From positions 1-17,500 of the forward strand of contig CALHQS010000073.1 of the NCBI GenBank assembly GCA_938036655.1: 17,500 nt of DNA. The letters are read 5' to 3'. Below are positions 15,087 to 17,500 of this stretch, in pieces. The stretch comes from an uncultured Candidatus Altimarinota bacterium. Its GTDB lineage: Bacteria; Patescibacteriota; Gracilibacteria; BD1-5; UBA2023. The position numbers were made by a program, and so were the translations under genes. Under the pieces are notes generated by a model, which saw only the letters and a program-made list of their open reading frames with translations, was not told where the DNA came from and did not search any database. Position 1 is the stretch's first letter. Every line of letters starts with the position of its first letter.

Positions 15087-15305
15087 TTAGACAATTTCGA
15101 GAGTTAATTTTATGTTTGCACCGAATAGCTCATTACCAGATTTGGAGAGAGTTTCAAAATTTGGGTCATCCTCGTAAATCCATTTTTGTTGGATTTGTTT
15201 ATTGCCTTTTAGTGAATACTCAACGAGTATCATAGGTTTTTGTGTTTTTTTAGACACAATATGATTAACTGCAATGATAATACCTGTCTGTTCTGATAGG
15301 TTCAT
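15087..15305 (-). CDS. Phage B small beta-rich protein, candidate ssDNA-binding protein, 72 aa
   Basis: Start at 15305 (MNLSEQTGIIIAVNHIVSKK). Alternating hydrophobic strands (PMILVEYSL, ANIKLTLEIV) and a QQKWIYED segment give it a small-barrel look. No TM segment and no TGA codon. It occupies the same position as the phage A 78-aa protein, before the origin-like hairpin and rep. Sequence identity between the two is low. The SSB role is inferred from size, position and strand pattern only. Confidence 0.55.
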   Translation of the reverse strand: MNLSEQTGIIIAVNHIVSKKTQKPMILVEYSLKGNKQIQQKWIYEDDPNFETLSKSGNELFGANIKLTLEIV

Positions 15306-15338
15306 ATTGAATAAAAATGAATAGATAAAAAGGAGGAT

Positions 15339-15419
15339 TTTATTTGGAGGGGCTCGAACCCTCAACTTGAATCCTGGTTCAATTTGTACAAAACGCTTTT
15401 CCGATTAAGCTACAAATAA
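15339..15419 (-). tRNA. tRNA-like element without a normal anticodon arm
   Basis: On the - strand the acceptor TTATTTG/CAAATAA is perfect, U8-A9 is present, the D stem GCTT/AAGC encloses AATCGGAA, and the T arm GAGGG/CCCTC encloses TTCGAGC; the discriminator is A and no CCA is encoded. Between D and T arms lie 30 bases instead of about 22, and no 5+7+5 anticodon arm can be drawn. The only stem is TTGAA/TTCAA with a six-base loop (CCAGGA). It may be a degenerate tRNA or a tRNA mimic carried at the end of phage B. Confidence 0.6.
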
Positions 15420-15422
15420 AAT

Positions 15423-15455
15423 CCCCGAGTGCATACAAAGTGTTGCACTTCGGGG
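15423..15455 (-). terminator. Hairpin at the right end of phage B
   Basis: CCCCGA-GTGCA pairs with TGCACTTCGGGG (one bulged base). On the - strand it is followed by ATTTTATTT, so it may block transcription entering the element from phage A. One arm contains the terminal-repeat octamer. Confidence 0.6.
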
Positions 15456-15466
15456 TGGATTATAGC

Positions 15467-15469
15467 TTA
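15467..15469. repeat. Target-site duplication TTA, right copy
   Basis: Pairs with 7920-7922; see the mobile element entry. The right boundary is fixed by in-frame rejoining of the interrupted gene. Confidence 0.75.
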
Positions 15470-16886
15470 TTGGGATTCTGTTTTGAGTAATAATTATTTA
15501 TTTGGTACAGAATCTTATGTAAATCCTAAATCGGAAATTCAATTTAAAGCAAATTGGATTTACGAGGATCAAGAAAAGAAAATAGGTAAAAAAACTCTCG
15601 ATATTTATTATGAATTGTCAAATTGAGATAAAAAAACTATTTACGAATTCGATGTAAATAAAAAATGTGGTTCAGATAATCCGAAAGTTTGTGTACTTGC
15701 GATAAATTCTTTTTGGACTTATTCTGCGCATCCTGCTACGACTGGTGTGTATTGGTCTTATTCTGATATTTCTTTGTATAATTCTGCCGCCGATAAAGTT
15801 TTCATCAACCGCATTCATCATAAAAAAAGTAATCTTGCTGAACCTGATTTTTTTAGTTGGTTGCCTAATTTTTTAGAAAAATTTGATAAAAAAGTTTGAG
15901 TGTATGGTATAAGAATTGCTGATATAGAGGAAGGTAATTTTATTTATCTTCAAAAAGATAAAGAGAAAGCAATTTCTGATACTGGTAGTAATAGAAGCTA
16001 CAAATGAATAAAATATGTTAAAGATGAGGAAACCTGAGATTATTATTTTTCTACTCTTGAAGAGTTTACTTATGATAGAGAGATAACAGATTGATATTAT
16101 GCGCGTATTCCACATTTTAATTCTGGTTCAGATACTTATACGGCTTGACAATTCGATGATTTTTCGTATAAACATTATAGAAAATTGAGTCCTTATTTAA
16201 ATAAATTTTTGTGGGGTGAATTTTTTAAATCAGTAAACGATTGAGCATTGATTTATACTTTACAAGATATTTTCTGATTCAATTCATCTTTCTTTCAACA
16301 ACAAGGCGATGCGAATTCACAAGATAATAATTCATCATCAGATCCAAATGTGGAAACTTCTTGTGAATCAATGGATATTTGATGCCATATAAAAAATCTT
16401 GCTATTTCGATAGGAAGATTTTTAGGCAATATATGGAACTGATTTGCTGATGTTATTAAAGGTATTTTTACTTGGATTTTCGATACTCTAAAAAATTTTC
16501 TTTCGCCTTTTGTAGAACCAATTTGGACGAATATTTTGAAACCTGTATACGAGTTTTTTTATTCAATTTTTGAACCTATTTGGAAAATCGTAACTCTTAA
16601 AACAAGTTATCAAGAATTCCTGTGGGGAAGTAACGATTATATTTGTAAGAAAGCAAGTTGATTTTATATTGATATTGAAACTCCGCCCTCAATGAAACCT
16701 GCGGAACTTATGTGATTTTTCTTGTATTTGGCAAATCCAATTCCACCGCTAGATGGAAGTCAAATTTGTACAAATATTGGCGTAAAAACGCTAAATTATG
16801 GAAGGTCAACCATTGTAGATACGCTAATATTTTTGTTTTTCATAGTTGCTGGACTTTGGTTTCTGTTTTATATTGTTAGAGAATAA
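15470..16886 (+). pseudogene. Large secreted tip-like protein of phage A, 3' fragment
   Basis: This continues the gene cut at 7922: the restored protein reads ...IDLNVN-YWDSVLSNN... and totals 571 residues. Segments shared with phage B's protein are CGSDNPKVCVLAINSF, then YWSYSDISLY, CHIKNLAISIGRFLGN with GIFTWIFDTLKNF, and GSQICTNIGVKTLNY. A C-terminal anchor ends FLFYIVRE. Many TGA codons are Gly. An apparent ORF from 15429 begins inside phage B and is an artefact of the junction. Without its signal peptide, this part would not be exported, so phage A should be unable to assemble normal virions unless phage B excises or complements it. Confidence 0.85.
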
Positions 16887-16888
16887 TT

Positions 16889-17134
16889 ATGCTATCAATT
16901 TTGCTTTACTTTAAAAAATACATTGTAAGATTTATTGTGATAACTATTTCAATAATTCTTTTATCACAATTATTTTATTCGGCTATATTGTCCGCTCTTG
17001 TGTACAAGTACAATTTTATTTACTTAATGTCAACCTCTCAAATAACAGGTAAACTCTCTGTGTGGGGATTTTGCTTTTTCGTTTTTATGATATTTGTAGG
17101 TATTTTCCTACAACTAAAAAATATTTTTAAATAA
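16889..17134 (+). CDS. Phage A small multi-TM protein (pVI-like position), 81 aa
   Basis: It has a basic N-terminal stretch (LYFKKYIVRF), a membrane segment at about residues 13-32, a short middle part (YKYNFIYLMSTSQITGKLS), a second membrane segment at about 58-75 and a Lys-ending tail. It begins two bases after the tip gene stop (TAA-TT-ATG) and ends five bases before zot. Same place and general topology as phage B's 91-aa protein, with little identity. Confidence 0.65.
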   Translation: MLSILLYFKKYIVRFIVITISIILLSQLFYSAILSALVYKYNFIYLMSTSQITGKLSVWGFCFFVFMIFVGIFLQLKNIFK

Positions 17135-17139
17135 TTATT

Positions 17140-17500
17140 ATGATAAATTTTCCAAATCCCTTTGGTCGTTTGATTAAAGAAGACTTAACACTCGTTTTCG
17201 GCTTTTTTTGAGCCTGAAAAACTTTTTATTCGGTGGAAGAGGCGTACAACGCATATAAGCGTTGAGATATTGTAGTAAGCAATATGTGGCTTGCATTTCC
17301 GCATATTCGTTGGTACACCGCCGACGAATTGCCACCTATTGTCAAGGAAATTCAAAATTATCACGATGATTTTGCGACTCCAAGATATGCACCAAAATCT
17401 TATTTAGGTTCTCACAATATCAAGCCTGAAAAGGGGAAAACTCGTCGTTTTTTCTTTCTGATTGATGAGGCTTCAATCTTTTTTTACGCAAGAAATTTTA
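17140..17500 (+). CDS. zot: Phage A Zot/pI-like assembly ATPase, 5' part
   Basis: The first 120 residues are visible and run off the window. Walker A is G-F-F-G-A-G-K-T at residues 21-28; the first Gly is GGC here but TGA in phage B, and the other two are TGA in both. Walker B, RRFFFLIDEA, ends at about residue 111. Between them lies a strongly conserved stretch (SNMWLAFPH, ADELPPIV, NYHDDFATP). Start ATG 17140 aligns with phage B's start. It would power filament export at the inner membrane; upstream genes are co-oriented with gaps of a few bases, so it is in one operon with the tip genes. Confidence 0.9.

Larger units (their letters stand above)
7923..15466 (-). mobile_element. Phage B: complete inovirus with IS30 transposase, inserted in phage A
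   Basis: This 7,544-bp unit has ends defined by three independent observations: the TTA duplication, in-frame rejoining of the interrupted gene, and terminal inverted repeats. Both ends begin GCT and carry AAGTGCAA exactly 16 nt inside (7939-7946 and, inverted, 15443-15450); 15 of the first 24 bases match. Gene order on the - strand is tRNA-like element, SSB-like, origin-like hairpin, rep, small TM, coat, terminator, small TM, adhesin, large tip protein, small multi-TM, zot, terminator, 50-aa ORF, IS30 transposase, repeated hairpin. All genes are intact under code 25. The size fits an inovirus genome. IS30-type transposases are known from Spiroplasma plectroviruses, so transposase-driven integration is plausible here too. 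Confidence 0.85.

Noticed and set aside
15429..15626. An open frame starting inside phage B and reading into phage A.
   Set aside because: It crosses the element boundary at 15466/15470; its first 14 codons belong to the terminal hairpin, the rest is the 3' fragment of the phage A tip gene.
1..17500. CRISPR arrays or classical defence operons.
   Set aside because: No regularly spaced repeats beyond the two-copy 43-bp tandem repeat, and no Cas, restriction or toxin-antitoxin motifs were recognised.

Overview
The window comes from a bacterium that reads UGA as glycine (genetic code 25), which among known lineages points to the candidate phyla Gracilibacteria or Absconditabacteria. Almost every real gene contains in-frame TGA codons. 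They fall where glycine is invariant, for example in MurB, in the Walker A motif of the phage ATPases and before the catalytic Glu of an IS30 transposase. In several places a TGA in one homologue aligns with a GGN codon in the other copy in this window. DNA is AT-rich and gene junctions lack clear Shine-Dalgarno sequences.

Region 1 (1-4014) is host chromosome: the 3' part of murB, ybeY and a GT4 glycosyltransferase on the + strand, then, convergent to them, a DedA-family membrane protein and a second GT4 glycosyltransferase on the - strand, and a tRNA-Val(TAC) on the + strand.

Region 2 (about 4015-7922, resumed at 15470-17500) is an inovirus-like (filamentous phage) provirus, called phage A here, directly downstream of tRNA-Val. 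Its order is small beta-rich protein (SSB-like position), hairpin, Rep, two small proteins, a tRNA, major coat protein, terminator, small membrane protein, secreted repeat-bearing adhesin-like protein, large secreted tip-like protein (interrupted), small multi-TM protein, and Zot/pI-type assembly ATPase (runs off the window).

Region 3 (7923-15466) is a second, complete relative of 7,544 bp, called phage B, in the opposite orientation. It is inserted inside phage A's large tip gene. It has the same gene order plus an IS30-family transposase, a 50-aa membrane ORF, a tandemly repeated hairpin and a tRNA-like element. It is bounded by a 3-bp direct repeat (TTA) and by imperfect terminal inverted repeats that carry the octamer AAGTGCAA exactly 16 nt inside each end. 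Removing phage B and one TTA rejoins phage A's gene in frame (571 codons, against 562 in phage B). The simplest reading is a filamentous phage that moves as an IS30-type transposon and landed in a resident relative.

Comparing A with B is the main source of inference in this window. It gives the genetic code, the start codons, a covarying origin-like hairpin, a tRNA inserted into phage A, and mosaic conservation: Rep, Zot and the adhesin core are strongly conserved, while the coat and tip proteins are divergent.
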